A stretch of 64,000 nt of DNA from assembly GCA_965660675.1 (NCBI GenBank), contig CBFIAU010000002.1, positions 1 to 64,000 on the forward strand, in the 5' to 3' direction. Within the stretch, counting starts at the first letter, position 1. Each line of letters starts with the position of its first letter. Made by a program: the position numbers and the translations under genes. The notes beneath the pieces are model-generated. The model was not told where the DNA came from and did no database searches. It saw nothing but the letters and a program-made list of their open reading frames with translations. Source of the stretch: UBA12202 sp002691725. Its GTDB lineage: Bacteria; Pseudomonadota; Alphaproteobacteria; Puniceispirillales; UBA1172. This document shows positions 37,836-46,698 of the stretch, piece after piece.

Positions 37836-38210
37836 TCAGAATTTGTTACAATATCCTACTTCAAAATAATTAAGCATTTGGTGATCTATCATAAAATCTA
37901 CATTACTGCCGTATGCAGAAAATGAAAGCTTCATATCATAGTCGTTTACATAGAAGTAGTAACCCGTATTTGGATATTCATTCAACAAAGCATCTGGGTA
38001 ACCAAGAGTTTCACCAAAAATAATTTTTTCCTCAACTACTTCAAAACCAAATGGATCAGTGGAATTAAACTTTTCAGAACTTACGCTATTTGGATATATT
38101 TGTGCTTCGCCTGTTCGAATGCAACTGTATAAACCTTCTTCTAATTGATCCATTCCCCAACCAGGCGCTGTAAATAAGAGAAAAGCTATCGTGGCTAGAA
38201 TAATGCGCAT
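37836..38210 (-). CDS. Hypothetical small secreted protein
   Basis: From the ATG at 38210 this 124-residue protein begins MRIILATIAFLLFTAPGWG, a clear signal peptide, followed by a mature part with cysteines near each end (YSCIRTGEA and GYCNKF) that may form a disulfide. A GGAGGT box precedes this start, which supports it over one four codons upstream. The stop of the next upstream gene is 12 bp away. No family recognised; codons are A+T-rich. Confidence 0.7.
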   Translation of the reverse strand: MRIILATIAFLLFTAPGWGMDQLEEGLYSCIRTGEAQIYPNSVSSEKFNSTDPFGFEVVEEKIIFGETLGYPDALLNEYPNTGYYFYVNDYDMKLSFSAYGSNVDFMIDHQMLNYFEVGYCNKF

Positions 38211-38222
38211 AGTGACCTCCAA

Positions 38223-38474
38223 TTACTTCTTACTTTCCAGACATCTGAAATCAGTTTGCAACATGATACCCTCGAAATCAATGTGAGCGACATTTCCATT
38301 ATGCCTCCGGCACCACACTTGCAGGCCGATATCAGTAAAGCCAACATCAAGCTGAGAATAGCTTTGTAGCGAGGATGAGTCTGTCTGACCTGCTAGATAT
38401 TCTGACTCACATTTTGAGCAGACAATCTGATGTGAAATTGAGTTGAGAAGGTTTTTGGGGAAATCATCACTCAT
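38223..38474 (-). CDS. Small cysteine-containing hypothetical protein
   Basis: This 83-residue protein contains a C-S-K-C pair (VCSKCESEY), then WCRRHNGNVAHIDFEG and a final cysteine. The Cys/His pattern suggests a zinc-binding fold, and the WCxRHNxNVxHIDF block recurs, from memory, in a group of short uncharacterised proteobacterial proteins. It is cytosolic-looking (no signal peptide), followed at once by a secreted protein gene. Function unknown. Confidence 0.65.
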   Translation of the reverse strand: MSDDFPKNLLNSISHQIVCSKCESEYLAGQTDSSSLQSYSQLDVGFTDIGLQVWCRRHNGNVAHIDFEGIMLQTDFRCLESKK

Positions 38475-38494
38475 TGTTTTAAACTACTAACCCT

Positions 38495-38533
38495 TATCGC
38501 TATCTCTTATTGCTATCTCTTATTGCTATCTCT
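38495..38533. repeat. Three 13-bp tandem repeats
   Basis: Three adjacent 13-bp units (TATTGCTATCTCT, first copy with one change) span 38495-38507, 38508-38520 and 38521-38533, upstream of the small cysteine protein gene. A second tandem pair of 15-bp units (CCAGATATTACCATT) lies at 38577-38606. Together they fill most of the gap between this gene and the cupin gene; no other feature is seen there. Confidence 0.85.
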
Positions 38534-38655
38534 TGGCGCAAACCATTTACCTGGCTGCCAGGATAACTCCAGCGTCCCAGATATTACCATTCCAGATATT
38601 ACCATTATAGTATATTAGCAACTTGGTATGGCGCATTTTATTATCAGGCAGTGGT

Positions 38656-39009
38656 TTATGTGCTGCCGCCTTGCGCGCCACCTTCGGGCCCGTAAAAAAT
38701 CACCCAAGTCTCAAGGCTCTGACCAAAGTCAAAAAACCGATGTTCCATTCCGGCAGGAACGAACAGAAAATCACCAGCCTCAAAAGGCACAACCTCATCA
38801 CCCATTTGAAATTTGCCAGACCCGCTTATGATGACATAGCACTCATCCTGGCTATGGGGTTGCTGAAGGTCTTCATTTTCCGGTGCGTAAAGTTCAATTA
38901 TCAAATCGCCCATGCATAACCCTTCATGAAACCGTTCTCCATCAGGGTTTGGGATATTGGCTCTCATATCATTGAGACTTAGCCTTACCGCATCTTTTGC
39001 ATGTGTCAT
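38656..39009 (-). CDS. Cupin-domain protein
   Basis: This 117-residue single-domain cupin shows motif 1 (PHSQDECYVIISGSGKF) and motif 2 (GDFLFVPAGMEHRFFDF), including the metal-ligand histidines and glutamate. Small cupins of this sort bind a metal ion and may be enzymes or sensors; the substrate is unknown. The C-terminus is glycine-rich (GPEGGAQGG). A DCC-family gene lies upstream on the same strand, 18 bp away. Confidence 0.88.
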   Translation of the reverse strand: MTHAKDAVRLSLNDMRANIPNPDGERFHEGLCMGDLIIELYAPENEDLQQPHSQDECYVIISGSGKFQMGDEVVPFEAGDFLFVPAGMEHRFFDFGQSLETWVIFYGPEGGAQGGST

Positions 39010-39027
39010 GTTCCATCGCCTTCTTTT

Positions 39028-39417
39028 TTATTTGCCGCCTTCATTTTCATTTGCCGCTAATGCTGCGAGCTGACAATGTGGCAGACGAGCAAAACGGTAA
39101 TTTGCAAAACTATTGTAAACCAATCGCGCGACTTGCTTGACACCGGGCAAAGCCACTAAAAAAGCAAGGATTCGCCAGTATCTTAGCTGACGCCAGATGA
39201 TGATAAAAGCATCCGCGCCGATATGCCATTGGTTTTTTGTATCACGCACATGAAGCCGCCGTAAAGCATCGCTTTGCGAAATATTATGCTGAGCCAGAGG
39301 CGCCGGCTCATTAGCAACATCAAACCAATTGAATATGCCACTTGGCGCAATACGGCGGTAATAGGTGATCTCTTTGCTACAAAGCCCGCATTTCCCGTCA
39401 TAATACACATCAATCAT
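39028..39417 (-). CDS. DCC-family thiol-disulfide oxidoreductase-like protein (DUF393)
   Basis: This 129-residue protein begins VYYDGKCGLCSKEI, the DxxCxxC motif of the DCC (DUF393) family, which has a predicted thioredoxin-like fold. The rest includes GADAFIIIWRQL and a C-terminal YNSFANYRFARLP segment typical of the family. A function in redox is predicted by family but untested. The upstream region to the FKBP gene carries tandem repeats. Confidence 0.88.
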   Translation of the reverse strand: MIDVYYDGKCGLCSKEITYYRRIAPSGIFNWFDVANEPAPLAQHNISQSDALRRLHVRDTKNQWHIGADAFIIIWRQLRYWRILAFLVALPGVKQVARLVYNSFANYRFARLPHCQLAALAANENEGGK

Positions 39418-39519
39418 TTGCAGTTTCCTGACATAAAGGTTCGGTGACTTATCCTATATAAATAGTAATGCTGACCTATTTAGCAACATGCGCGAGCCAT
39501 TAATGATTACCTAAAAAAA

Positions 39520-39561
39520 CGATTGCATAAAGACAATTACATAAACACAATTGCATAAAAA
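39520..39561. repeat. Three 14-bp tandem repeats upstream of the FKBP-rhodanese gene
   Basis: Three adjacent 14-bp units (consensus CAATTGCATAAACA) occupy 39520-39533, 39534-39547 and 39548-39561 in the divergent region between the DCC gene and the FKBP-rhodanese gene. The units contain near-palindromic AATTGCAT cores, so a repeated protein-binding site is possible but unproven. Confidence 0.8.
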
Positions 39562-39627
39562 GGGGCAAAATGTAATTAACCGTCTTAATGGCTTGATAAG
39601 ATTGTTATCTTGTATAGGCTAGGTGCT

Positions 39628-40386
39628 ATGCGATTAATTAAATTAACATCGATAATTTTTGTTTTTCTCACATATTTGCTGATGGGAAGGCTAGTCATGG
39701 CTGGTGAATTACAAATTGAAATCCTTAAAGATGGAACTGGTGATCTGGCCGAAATGGGCAAAGCTGTCAGTGTCCATTATGAAGGGCAATTAACCGACGG
39801 CACAGTCTTTGATGCCTCCAAGCCCAGAGGTCAGGCGTTTCAGTTTACCATTGGCGCAGGACAGGTCATCCAGGGGTGGGAGCAGGGCGTGACCGGAATG
39901 CGGGTTGGTGAAACACGCAAGCTGACCATCCCACCAGAATTAGCCTATGGATCATCAGGCGCAGGAGGTGTTATCCCGCCAAACGCTACGTTGATTTTCA
40001 CAATCGAATTGCTTGAGGTATCTATCCCTATTGGGCTTGGTGAAGCGACACCTGATGAGCTGCTTGCCGCGCAAAAAGATGGCGTCATTATCATTGATAT
40101 TCGGCGCGAAGAAGAATGGCTGGAAACAGGCATTATTGAAGGCGCACATACGATCACTTCGTTTCAGTTAGATGGCAGTTTGCATGCTGATTTTCAGGAT
40201 AAGTTCTTTGCCCTTGTTGATAATCCGGAGACGCCGATTTTGCTCTATTGCCGGTCAGGTAATCGCACCAATATGCTCGGCAATGCGTTTATTGATCAGC
40301 TTGGCTTTACCAATGTGACGCATCTCAGCACGGGGATATTAGGCTGGCAAGAAGCTGGCAAAAGCACAGTTGAGTATTTGCCCTAA
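39628..40386 (+). CDS. Exported FKBP-type peptidyl-prolyl isomerase fused to a rhodanese domain
   Basis: This 252-residue protein has an N-terminal hydrophobic signal or anchor (about residues 5-23), an FKBP domain (about 30-130: VSVHYEGQLTDGTVFDAS, IQGWEQGVTGMRVGE, AYGSSGAGGVIPPNATL) and a rhodanese domain (about 142-250) with the active-site loop LLYCRSGNRT. The FKBP part should catalyse prolyl isomerisation in the periplasm; the rhodanese cysteine could handle sulfane sulfur. The fusion is unusual. The ATG at 39628 starts right before the signal; a TTG at 39610 is an alternative. Confidence 0.88.
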   Translation: MRLIKLTSIIFVFLTYLLMGRLVMAGELQIEILKDGTGDLAEMGKAVSVHYEGQLTDGTVFDASKPRGQAFQFTIGAGQVIQGWEQGVTGMRVGETRKLTIPPELAYGSSGAGGVIPPNATLIFTIELLEVSIPIGLGEATPDELLAAQKDGVIIIDIRREEEWLETGIIEGAHTITSFQLDGSLHADFQDKFFALVDNPETPILLYCRSGNRTNMLGNAFIDQLGFTNVTHLSTGILGWQEAGKSTVEYLP

Positions 40387-40457
40387 TTTACTGCTCCAAT
40401 AACAGTAACGGCACAAGATTAACAGCTATTGTGATATTTAGGACATAACATATTCCA

Positions 40458-41249
40458 ATGAATACCCACCCCCCGTCATTGCAGCCTTATGTGCTTGAAG
40501 TAAAAGATTTGCATAAATCTTTTGGCTCACTTGATGTTTTGAAAGGGGTGAGTTTCAGCGCCCCCAAAGGACAGGTGATCACCTTTATCGGGTCTTCTGG
40601 GTCGGGTAAATCTACCCTGCTGCGATGCTGTAATCTGTTAGAGCTTTCCCATGCTGGTGAGATTATTTTTGATGGTGAGCCAGTAATCTGGAAGCAGCAA
40701 GGGGCAGCGCGTCAACCAGCCAGCCGTCAGCAAATCACCGCCATGCGAACGAATCTGGCTATGGTCTTTCAGCAATTTAATCTATGGTCACATATGAGCA
40801 TTTTAGATAATGTTATTGAGGCGCCGGTGACGGTTCTTGGTCGCCCAAGGGATAAAATGCGGGGGGTTGGACTTGAGCTATTAAATAAGGTTGGAATTGC
40901 TGATAAAGCCGATGCGTGGCCGTCCCAATTATCAGGCGGTCAGCAACAAAGAGCGGCGATTGCAAGAGCGCTTGCCATGCAGCCCATGGCGATGCTTTTT
41001 GATGAGCCAACATCAGCTCTTGATCCTGAATTAGAACAAGAGGTTGTGCGAGTTATCAAGGCACTGGCTGAGGAAGGCCGAACGATGTTGCTGGTGACCC
41101 ATGATATGCGGCTTGCCCGTGATCTATCAAATCATGTTATATTTCTTCATCGAGGCAAGATTGAAGAAGAAGGAGCGCCAGATGATATTCTGGTCAATCC
41201 CAAATCAGAACGATTGCAGCAATTTTTGAGCGCAAGTGCTGCAAGCTAA
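40458..41249 (+). CDS. Polar amino acid ABC transporter ATP-binding protein
   Basis: This 263-residue ATPase shows Walker A (GSSGSGKSTLLR), the signature LSGGQQQRAAIARAL and Walker B (MLFDEPTSALDPE), with the H-loop in LLVTHDM. Sequence and gene order fit the HisP/OccP/GlnQ subfamily. It is first in an operon with a binding protein, two permeases and an AstE/AspA-like deacylase. Confidence 0.94.
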   Translation: MNTHPPSLQPYVLEVKDLHKSFGSLDVLKGVSFSAPKGQVITFIGSSGSGKSTLLRCCNLLELSHAGEIIFDGEPVIWKQQGAARQPASRQQITAMRTNLAMVFQQFNLWSHMSILDNVIEAPVTVLGRPRDKMRGVGLELLNKVGIADKADAWPSQLSGGQQQRAAIARALAMQPMAMLFDEPTSALDPELEQEVVRVIKALAEEGRTMLLVTHDMRLARDLSNHVIFLHRGKIEEEGAPDDILVNPKSERLQQFLSASAAS

Positions 41250-41282
41250 TACATCAGGCGCTTATACTTTTTGGAGGATATT

Positions 41283-42005
41283 ATGAAAAAAGTAATCATA
41301 GCATCAATTTTTGCTAGCATGCTAGCTGTTCCGGCACTGGCGGACACAGTACGCATGGGAACGGAGGGGGCATACCCTCCATACAACTTCATTAATGACG
41401 CAAACGAAGTGGACGGCTTTGAACGTGAAGTCGGGGATGAGCTTTGCATGCGCGCAAGCCTTGATTGTGTTTGGGTTGTTAATGATTGGGATTCTATCAT
41501 CCCTAACTTGGTATCAGGTAACTACGATACCATTATTGCCGGCATGTCTATTACCGCCGAACGTGATGAAGTGATCGATTTTACACAAGAATATTTCCCG
41601 CCAAGCCCATCAATGTATGTCGCTCTTACTGGCGGCAGTGTTGATATCAGTGGTGGTGTGATCGCAGCACAGACAGGCACTATTCAGGCGGGGCATATTG
41701 CTTCATCTGGCGCTACCTTGGTCGAATTTGCGACACCAGATGAGACCATTGCGGCTGTTCGTAATGGTGAAGCTGATGCTGTTCTGGCTGATGGTGACTA
41801 TCTGATGCCTATCGTCAATGAATCAGGTGGTGAGCTGGCGGTTGTTGGTCAAGTTGGTATTGGCGGCGGTATCGGCATGGGTATCCGCGAATCTGATACT
41901 GAACTCAAAGCTAAGATGGATGCGGCAATCGCGTCTATGAAATCTGACGGAACGCTTAACACCATAATCAAAAAATGGTTTGGTGATGACGCGCTTACAT
42001 TCTAG
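41283..42005 (+). CDS. Amino acid ABC transporter substrate-binding protein
   Basis: This 240-residue periplasmic protein has a signal peptide (KKVIIASIFASMLAVPALA, cleavage at ALA-D) and the family-3 solute-binding fold (RMGTEGAYPPYNFIN, NLVSGNYDTIIAGMSIT, then a late ADAVLADGDYL). A strong GGAGG lies 7 bp before the ATG at 41283. The ligand is likely a polar or basic amino acid or derivative; specificity cannot be read directly. A stable hairpin follows the stop. Confidence 0.93.
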   Translation: MKKVIIASIFASMLAVPALADTVRMGTEGAYPPYNFINDANEVDGFEREVGDELCMRASLDCVWVVNDWDSIIPNLVSGNYDTIIAGMSITAERDEVIDFTQEYFPPSPSMYVALTGGSVDISGGVIAAQTGTIQAGHIASSGATLVEFATPDETIAAVRNGEADAVLADGDYLMPIVNESGGELAVVGQVGIGGGIGMGIRESDTELKAKMDAAIASMKSDGTLNTIIKKWFGDDALTF

Positions 42006-42021
42006 TCAAAGCATGATCTTT

Positions 42022-42051
42022 ATTGGTGGGGCATGGTTATGCCTCACCAGT
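42022..42051 (+). promoter_or_regulatory. Intra-operon hairpin between binding-protein and permease genes
   Basis: A 13-bp stem forms between 42022-42034 and 42039-42051 (TGGTGGGGCAT and ATGCCTCACCA at its core, two G-T wobbles, GGTT loop). It is not followed by a T-run, so it is more likely an mRNA-stabilising or partial attenuating element, as known between binding-protein and permease genes in other ABC operons, than a full terminator. Confidence 0.65.
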
Positions 42052-42071
42052 TAAGCCAGATAAATTAGAAC

Positions 42072-42947
42072 ATGATGTTGTCTTGCTCTAATCCAGATCA
42101 GATTGAGGGGTTAAGCTGGCTGATGTGTTATCTTGGCACAGCCAAGCATATCGCTTTTTATCAATCCTTTTTGGTTGTTTTATCATTGGTTTTAATCACC
42201 GCGCCCTTGGCAATGCTATTAGGGCTGCTGGCGGCAAGTGCAAGCCGGTCGGCAATATGGTTAGTGCAATTGCCGGGCAAGATTTATATTTCCATGGTCA
42301 GGGGTGTTCCTGACATTGTGTTCTTTTTATTTGTGCCTTTGGCGTGTGATCAGGCAATCGAATATATCCGTCATCGGATCATATGTTCTGATCAGACGGG
42401 GTCGGTTTGGCAGGGCAATGATTTTGTTGTCTGTGATATGGCAAAAATGCCGCTTTCCAGTGCTAGCGGCTGGGTTCATGATTTTTATGGATTTATGCTA
42501 GCCGTCACCGCCTATGCGATTGTCTTTGGCGCGTTTGCGGGCAATGTACTGGCTGGTGCTATGGCTGCGGTGCCGCGTCCGCAACTGGAAACTGGATATG
42601 CTTATGGAATGTCACGGCGGCAAGTCTATTGGCGAATTTTATTTCCGCAAATGTGGATTTATGCCCTGCCTGGATTATCCAATTTATGGGTGTTGTTGAT
42701 TAAGGCAACGCCGTTGCTGTTCTTGCTTGGGATACAAGATATTGTCTATTGGGCGCGTGAGCTTGGCAGCGCCAAAACATCCGCCTATGCCTATCCGCAT
42801 CCGGATTGGCGAGTCTGGTATTTTCTGGTGCTATTAATTTTCTATCTGTTTGTCACATGGGTCAGTGAGCGCGTCTTTAGCCGATTGAACAGACGGCTTG
42901 CGCGGGGTCAGGCCATGTTGATGGATAGCCAGCGAGCAGAGGGATAA
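42072..42947 (+). CDS. Amino acid ABC transporter permease (HisQ-like)
   Basis: This 291-residue permease has about five membrane segments and the EAA-type loop around GYAYGMSRRQVYWRILFPQM. It is longer than typical HisQ (about 230) because of an insert of about 40 residues after the first conserved block (around residues 92-135), which holds two cysteines and probably faces the periplasm. It pairs with the next permease to form the transporter channel. Confidence 0.9.
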   Translation: MMLSCSNPDQIEGLSWLMCYLGTAKHIAFYQSFLVVLSLVLITAPLAMLLGLLAASASRSAIWLVQLPGKIYISMVRGVPDIVFFLFVPLACDQAIEYIRHRIICSDQTGSVWQGNDFVVCDMAKMPLSSASGWVHDFYGFMLAVTAYAIVFGAFAGNVLAGAMAAVPRPQLETGYAYGMSRRQVYWRILFPQMWIYALPGLSNLWVLLIKATPLLFLLGIQDIVYWARELGSAKTSAYAYPHPDWRVWYFLVLLIFYLFVTWVSERVFSRLNRRLARGQAMLMDSQRAEG

Positions 42948-42951
42948 GCCG

Positions 42952-43797
42952 ATGGCGAGGACGTGTCTAGACGCTTTTCAAGATTACGGCTTGCGCGCCA
43001 TAGGCTATGGAGAGAGGCTGTTACCGAAAGCTGATATTACAATTTGTGAGCAATTTGCTTTGATCGGCTCAGGCTTGATCTGGAATATCTTTTTTGGTGT
43101 GCTGGCGGTCATGATCGGATATTGGTTAGCCTTGGCCCTGGCGGTTGGCAAAATGTCCCGATCAGCCATATTCCGGCATTTCTCGGTTGGCTTCATCTAT
43201 CTCTTTCGCGGCACGCCATTATTTATTCAGTTCTTCTTTGCCTATGAGCTGTTTGTTCTCTTGCCCAAGGTTGGCATAACACTTGATCTATGGGTTGTTG
43301 TCATTGATCTGGAAACGCGCTGGCTGACGCGCGCATGGCTAGGGGCGCTGCTCGTCCTAATTTTGAATACATCGGCCTATTCAGCCGAAATATTCTATGG
43401 TGGATTACGCGCCACACCAAGAGGTGAGGTTGAGGCGGCGATGGCATATGGCATGACAGGCTGGCAACGCTTTTGGCATGTCATTTGGCCACATATGATG
43501 CGCCTGTCATGGCCGTCTTATACCAATGAGGCTATTTTTCTGTTTCATGCCACAACGCTAGTATTTTTCACAGGCTTTCCGGCATGGCGGCAATCAGGTG
43601 ATGCGCTTTATTACGCAAATTATTTTGCTGACAAGACATTTAATCCGTTTATCGCCTATCCTATTGTGGCGTTTTATTTCATCATATTTACGTTGATGAT
43701 CATTGCCTTATTTGGATGGATTAATCGGCGGCTGAACAGGCATCTGCCTGAAAATGCCAAGAACAAATTATCAATTCGGCTAAATCTCATTAGATGA
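42952..43797 (+). CDS. Amino acid ABC transporter permease (HisM-like)
   Basis: This 281-residue permease has membrane segments at around residues 30-55, 75-95, 120-145, 190-215 and 240-262, with FRGTPLFIQFFF and the cytoplasmic EAA loop EVEAAMAYGMTGWQRFWHVIWP. It starts 4 bp after the first permease and is translationally linked to it. It also carries an extra loop (about residues 105-125). Confidence 0.9.
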   Translation: MARTCLDAFQDYGLRAIGYGERLLPKADITICEQFALIGSGLIWNIFFGVLAVMIGYWLALALAVGKMSRSAIFRHFSVGFIYLFRGTPLFIQFFFAYELFVLLPKVGITLDLWVVVIDLETRWLTRAWLGALLVLILNTSAYSAEIFYGGLRATPRGEVEAAMAYGMTGWQRFWHVIWPHMMRLSWPSYTNEAIFLFHATTLVFFTGFPAWRQSGDALYYANYFADKTFNPFIAYPIVAFYFIIFTLMIIALFGWINRRLNRHLPENAKNKLSIRLNLIR

Positions 43798-43810
43798 TAA
43801 AGGCGTTATA

Positions 43811-44992
43811 ATGATCAGAGAAACTCTTCACATTCCAGCGGATACGGCGGGCACAAATCATGAGCTCACTATTCTGCGCTTTAAGCCCGATCAGCCGCAA
43901 GCCAAGATATATTTGCAAGCGGCGTTACATGCTGATGAACAACCGGGGATGCTGGTTCTGCATCACCTGATTGAACGCTTAAATGAGGCTGAAAGAGACG
44001 GCCGACTGCAAGCCGAGTTTGTCGTTTTGCCGATGGTTAATCCCTTAGGCATGGCGCATCTGGCCTTTGGCAAGCATCGCGGCCGTTACCATCCTTTGAA
44101 CGGCTTGAACTATAATCGTGACTGGCCTGATCTTGATGCGATGATCCATCAGAATGGCGCTGATTTCTCGGATCAGCTGACCGATGATCCGATCCATAAT
44201 CAGACCATCATCAGGCAAGCCGTTAAAGCCGCGCTAGCTGATCAGACCCCGAAAACAGCATTGAGCCGATTGCGGCATATGGTGATATCGGAAGCCTGTG
44301 ATGCTGATATGGTGCTTGATTTGCATTGTGCGGATGATGCTCTCAATCATATTTATATCACCCCTCAATTGATGCCAGAATATCAGGATTTATCCGATTG
44401 GATGCAATCGGCGGCAACGATGACGGCAGAGGATTCGGGCGGTGGCTCATTTGATGAGGTATGGCCTGGGCTATGGCTGAAATGCGCGCGCCGCTATCCT
44501 GATGCGGCATGGCCTGATCTGATATGTGCGGCAACGCTCGAATATCGCGGCGAAGATGCGGTTGATCACGCGACTAACCGAAAAGATGCGGAGCATTTGT
44601 TTCAATTCTTGGCGGCAAGGGGGTATATTAGCGGCGCTCCAGTTTCAGAACCGCCAGCAAATCCACCTGCAAATCCACCTGCAAAACCACCTTTCCAAGG
44701 GGCAAAGCCGACACCATTAACGGCGGTTGAATATTTGCGCGCCGACCGGCCTTGTCTGGTTATCTATCACAAATCGCTTGGCGCTCATGTCAAGACAGGT
44801 GATGTGATTGCGGAATTGCTCTCGCTTGAGGGCGATGATGCCTTTACAGGCAAAACCTTGCTCCGCGCCGGAACCGATGGGATATTCTTTGACCGTAGTC
44901 TGATAAAACTGGCTTGGCCTGATCATATTGTGGCAAAGATCGCTGGCACTACTCCACTTGTCCATGATGACAGCTATCTGCTTTCGGATTGA
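43811..44992 (+). CDS. Succinylglutamate desuccinylase/aspartoacylase-family deacylase
   Basis: This 393-residue zinc-dependent M14-type deacylase shows the first metal pair in ALHADEQPGM and the second His in VLDLHCADDALNH, the AstE/AspA pattern. The C-terminal part forms a separate beta domain after a proline-rich linker with three NPPA-type repeats (about residues 278-292). Family members remove succinyl, acetyl or similar groups from amino acids; with the linked ABC transporter it may deacylate an imported N-acyl amino acid. The substrate is unknown. Confidence 0.85.
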   Translation: MIRETLHIPADTAGTNHELTILRFKPDQPQAKIYLQAALHADEQPGMLVLHHLIERLNEAERDGRLQAEFVVLPMVNPLGMAHLAFGKHRGRYHPLNGLNYNRDWPDLDAMIHQNGADFSDQLTDDPIHNQTIIRQAVKAALADQTPKTALSRLRHMVISEACDADMVLDLHCADDALNHIYITPQLMPEYQDLSDWMQSAATMTAEDSGGGSFDEVWPGLWLKCARRYPDAAWPDLICAATLEYRGEDAVDHATNRKDAEHLFQFLAARGYISGAPVSEPPANPPANPPAKPPFQGAKPTPLTAVEYLRADRPCLVIYHKSLGAHVKTGDVIAELLSLEGDDAFTGKTLLRAGTDGIFFDRSLIKLAWPDHIVAKIAGTTPLVHDDSYLLSD

Positions 44993-44999
44993 TGTGGGA

Positions 45000-45844
45000 T
45001 TAATCAGCCAGCGTGTCGGCGCGCAGGCCTGCGCGTTCCAAATGGATGGGCAGCACACGGCCATATAACTGCCGCGCACGTTCAGGAGAGCCGACCATAT
45101 CAGGCTGATCAACGTAGGAAAAAATGGCGACATAACGTGGCCGCTTGCCCTTGAGAGGGGTGACGCGGTGAAGCGAATATCGCCCTAAAAACAACTGCAA
45201 GTCGCCGGGTTCCAGATCAATGCTGATGACACGATCAGATTGCTCATCAAGCACTTTGCTGACTTCGCCGAAATTTTCATGCTGTCTGCGAATATTGGGG
45301 GCATATTCAAAGGCGCCGCCATGGTCAGCGTTCTGAATAGCTAATGTGATGGTAAAGGGGTTGGTGTCAAAATGCCAAGGAAAGCCGTTACCTTCGTTCG
45401 CCATATTGATGATCACATCAGCCAACGGGTCGGCATAACGGTAGAACGCCTCTTGCTGGAGACAATCACGAATAAAAGGATCAAAAGCAGGAAAATCATG
45501 CACCTGTCTTAACGGCCCTTTTAGGTCAAAATGGTCTGCCGGAATAAACGCATTGGACCGATCAAAAAACCGCCGCCGTGGATCATTGATATAAGTGCCG
45601 GATCATCGGCGGAAAAATAAGCATTGGTGCGATTATAGGATTTATGGGCAAAGGCGGAAACGTTATCGGCTTCATGAGTGATGCGTTCAATGGCTTTGGG
45701 CGTTAGAAACTTTTTTAGAATAGCACAGCCCGTATCGGCTAATTGCTGTTGCACATCGGCAATAATCTGGTCACGTGCCGCGCCGTTTTGATGGATCGGA
45801 TAACGCGCTAAATTGATCAGGTCAGTTGTCTGTTCTGGTAGCAT
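45000..45844 (-). pseudogene. 2OG-Fe(II) oxygenase (HalD/BesD-like), interrupted by a frameshift
   Basis: Two adjacent minus-strand frames (45844-45521 and 45503-45000) are halves of one gene. The N-terminal half runs MLPEQTTDLINL to SADDPA, then goes out of frame; the other frame resumes with GTYINDPRRRFFDRSN. One base missing from a C run near 45599-45603 explains it. The C-terminal half keeps the iron motif H-F-D (GFPWHFDTNPF), distal His (YSLHRVTP) and the 2OG-binding Arg. The H-x-D triad implies hydroxylase rather than halogenase chemistry. It may be a true lesion or an assembly error. Confidence 0.8.
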
Positions 45845-45863
45845 GATATTCCTCACCGAAATG

Positions 45864-46490
45864 CTAAATCCTGATGACGACAAACACTTTGGATTTGAGC
45901 CCAATGCCCGGCAAATGCTCGCCATAGTCCTCATGCTTGATCGCAACTATGCCTTGATCAACGAGCTGATTTAAGGTGGCTTCAAATCGGGGGTCTTCCA
46001 ATGTGTGATCATTAAGCGAAAACACCAACAAGCCGCCTGTGCTGAGCAAATCTGCCAGCCTTGCAATCGTCTCCGCCGGCATATGGCCAGTGGCAATGAC
46101 GCCGATAGCGGCTAGATGCTGATATGTGCCAGCCGAAAAAGGAAAAGGCGATTGCAGATCAGCTTGCCAGAGCTCGCGGTAAATGCCTTTACTGGCCGCT
46201 TTATCCAGCATGGCTTGAGATAAATCAGACCCGTCAATCAGCGAAAAGCCAACATCACGCAGAGCTAGCCCTGAAATGCCTGTCCCGCATCCGATATCAA
46301 GAATAGGTGCAGATGGATCACCAGCATGAGCCGCCAGCGCATGCGCACAACGGACAGGTGTTATATAACCATTGGCTGAAATCTCATCATCATAGGTCTG
46401 CGCCCAATCATCATAGAATTGCCGCGCATCATCGGTCGTGCTGATCCGATAAGCATTATCAAGAAAATCAGTTTGCTTATGCGCAGGCAT
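45864..46490 (-). CDS. Class I SAM-dependent methyltransferase
   Basis: This 208-residue Rossmann-fold methyltransferase shows motif I as ILDIGCGTGISGLAL and the acidic residue of motif II in LIDGSDLSQAMLDKA. The N-terminus has FYDDWAQTYDDEI, common in small-molecule methyltransferases. The ATG at 46490 is preferred over one three codons upstream. It lies 20 bp upstream of the frameshifted oxygenase in the same orientation, so both may act on one amino-acid-like substrate. Confidence 0.87.
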   Translation of the reverse strand: MPAHKQTDFLDNAYRISTTDDARQFYDDWAQTYDDEISANGYITPVRCAHALAAHAGDPSAPILDIGCGTGISGLALRDVGFSLIDGSDLSQAMLDKAASKGIYRELWQADLQSPFPFSAGTYQHLAAIGVIATGHMPAETIARLADLLSTGGLLVFSLNDHTLEDPRFEATLNQLVDQGIVAIKHEDYGEHLPGIGLKSKVFVVIRI

Positions 46491-46698
46491 ATAGATCACC
46501 CTATCCCTATGCGGCCATTAATTTTAAAATGCTATCTTAATTTAGAAAGCCATTGCAACCGATAAATAAGATGCCTGACCACCGCCAGCCCTCCACCATC
46601 AAAACTACACCGCCTATCCTTAACGCATAGATCATATTGATATGGCGGGGATATGGTAATATGGTAAGGCTTTGATTATTGATGAGTGCGCTGTTCAT

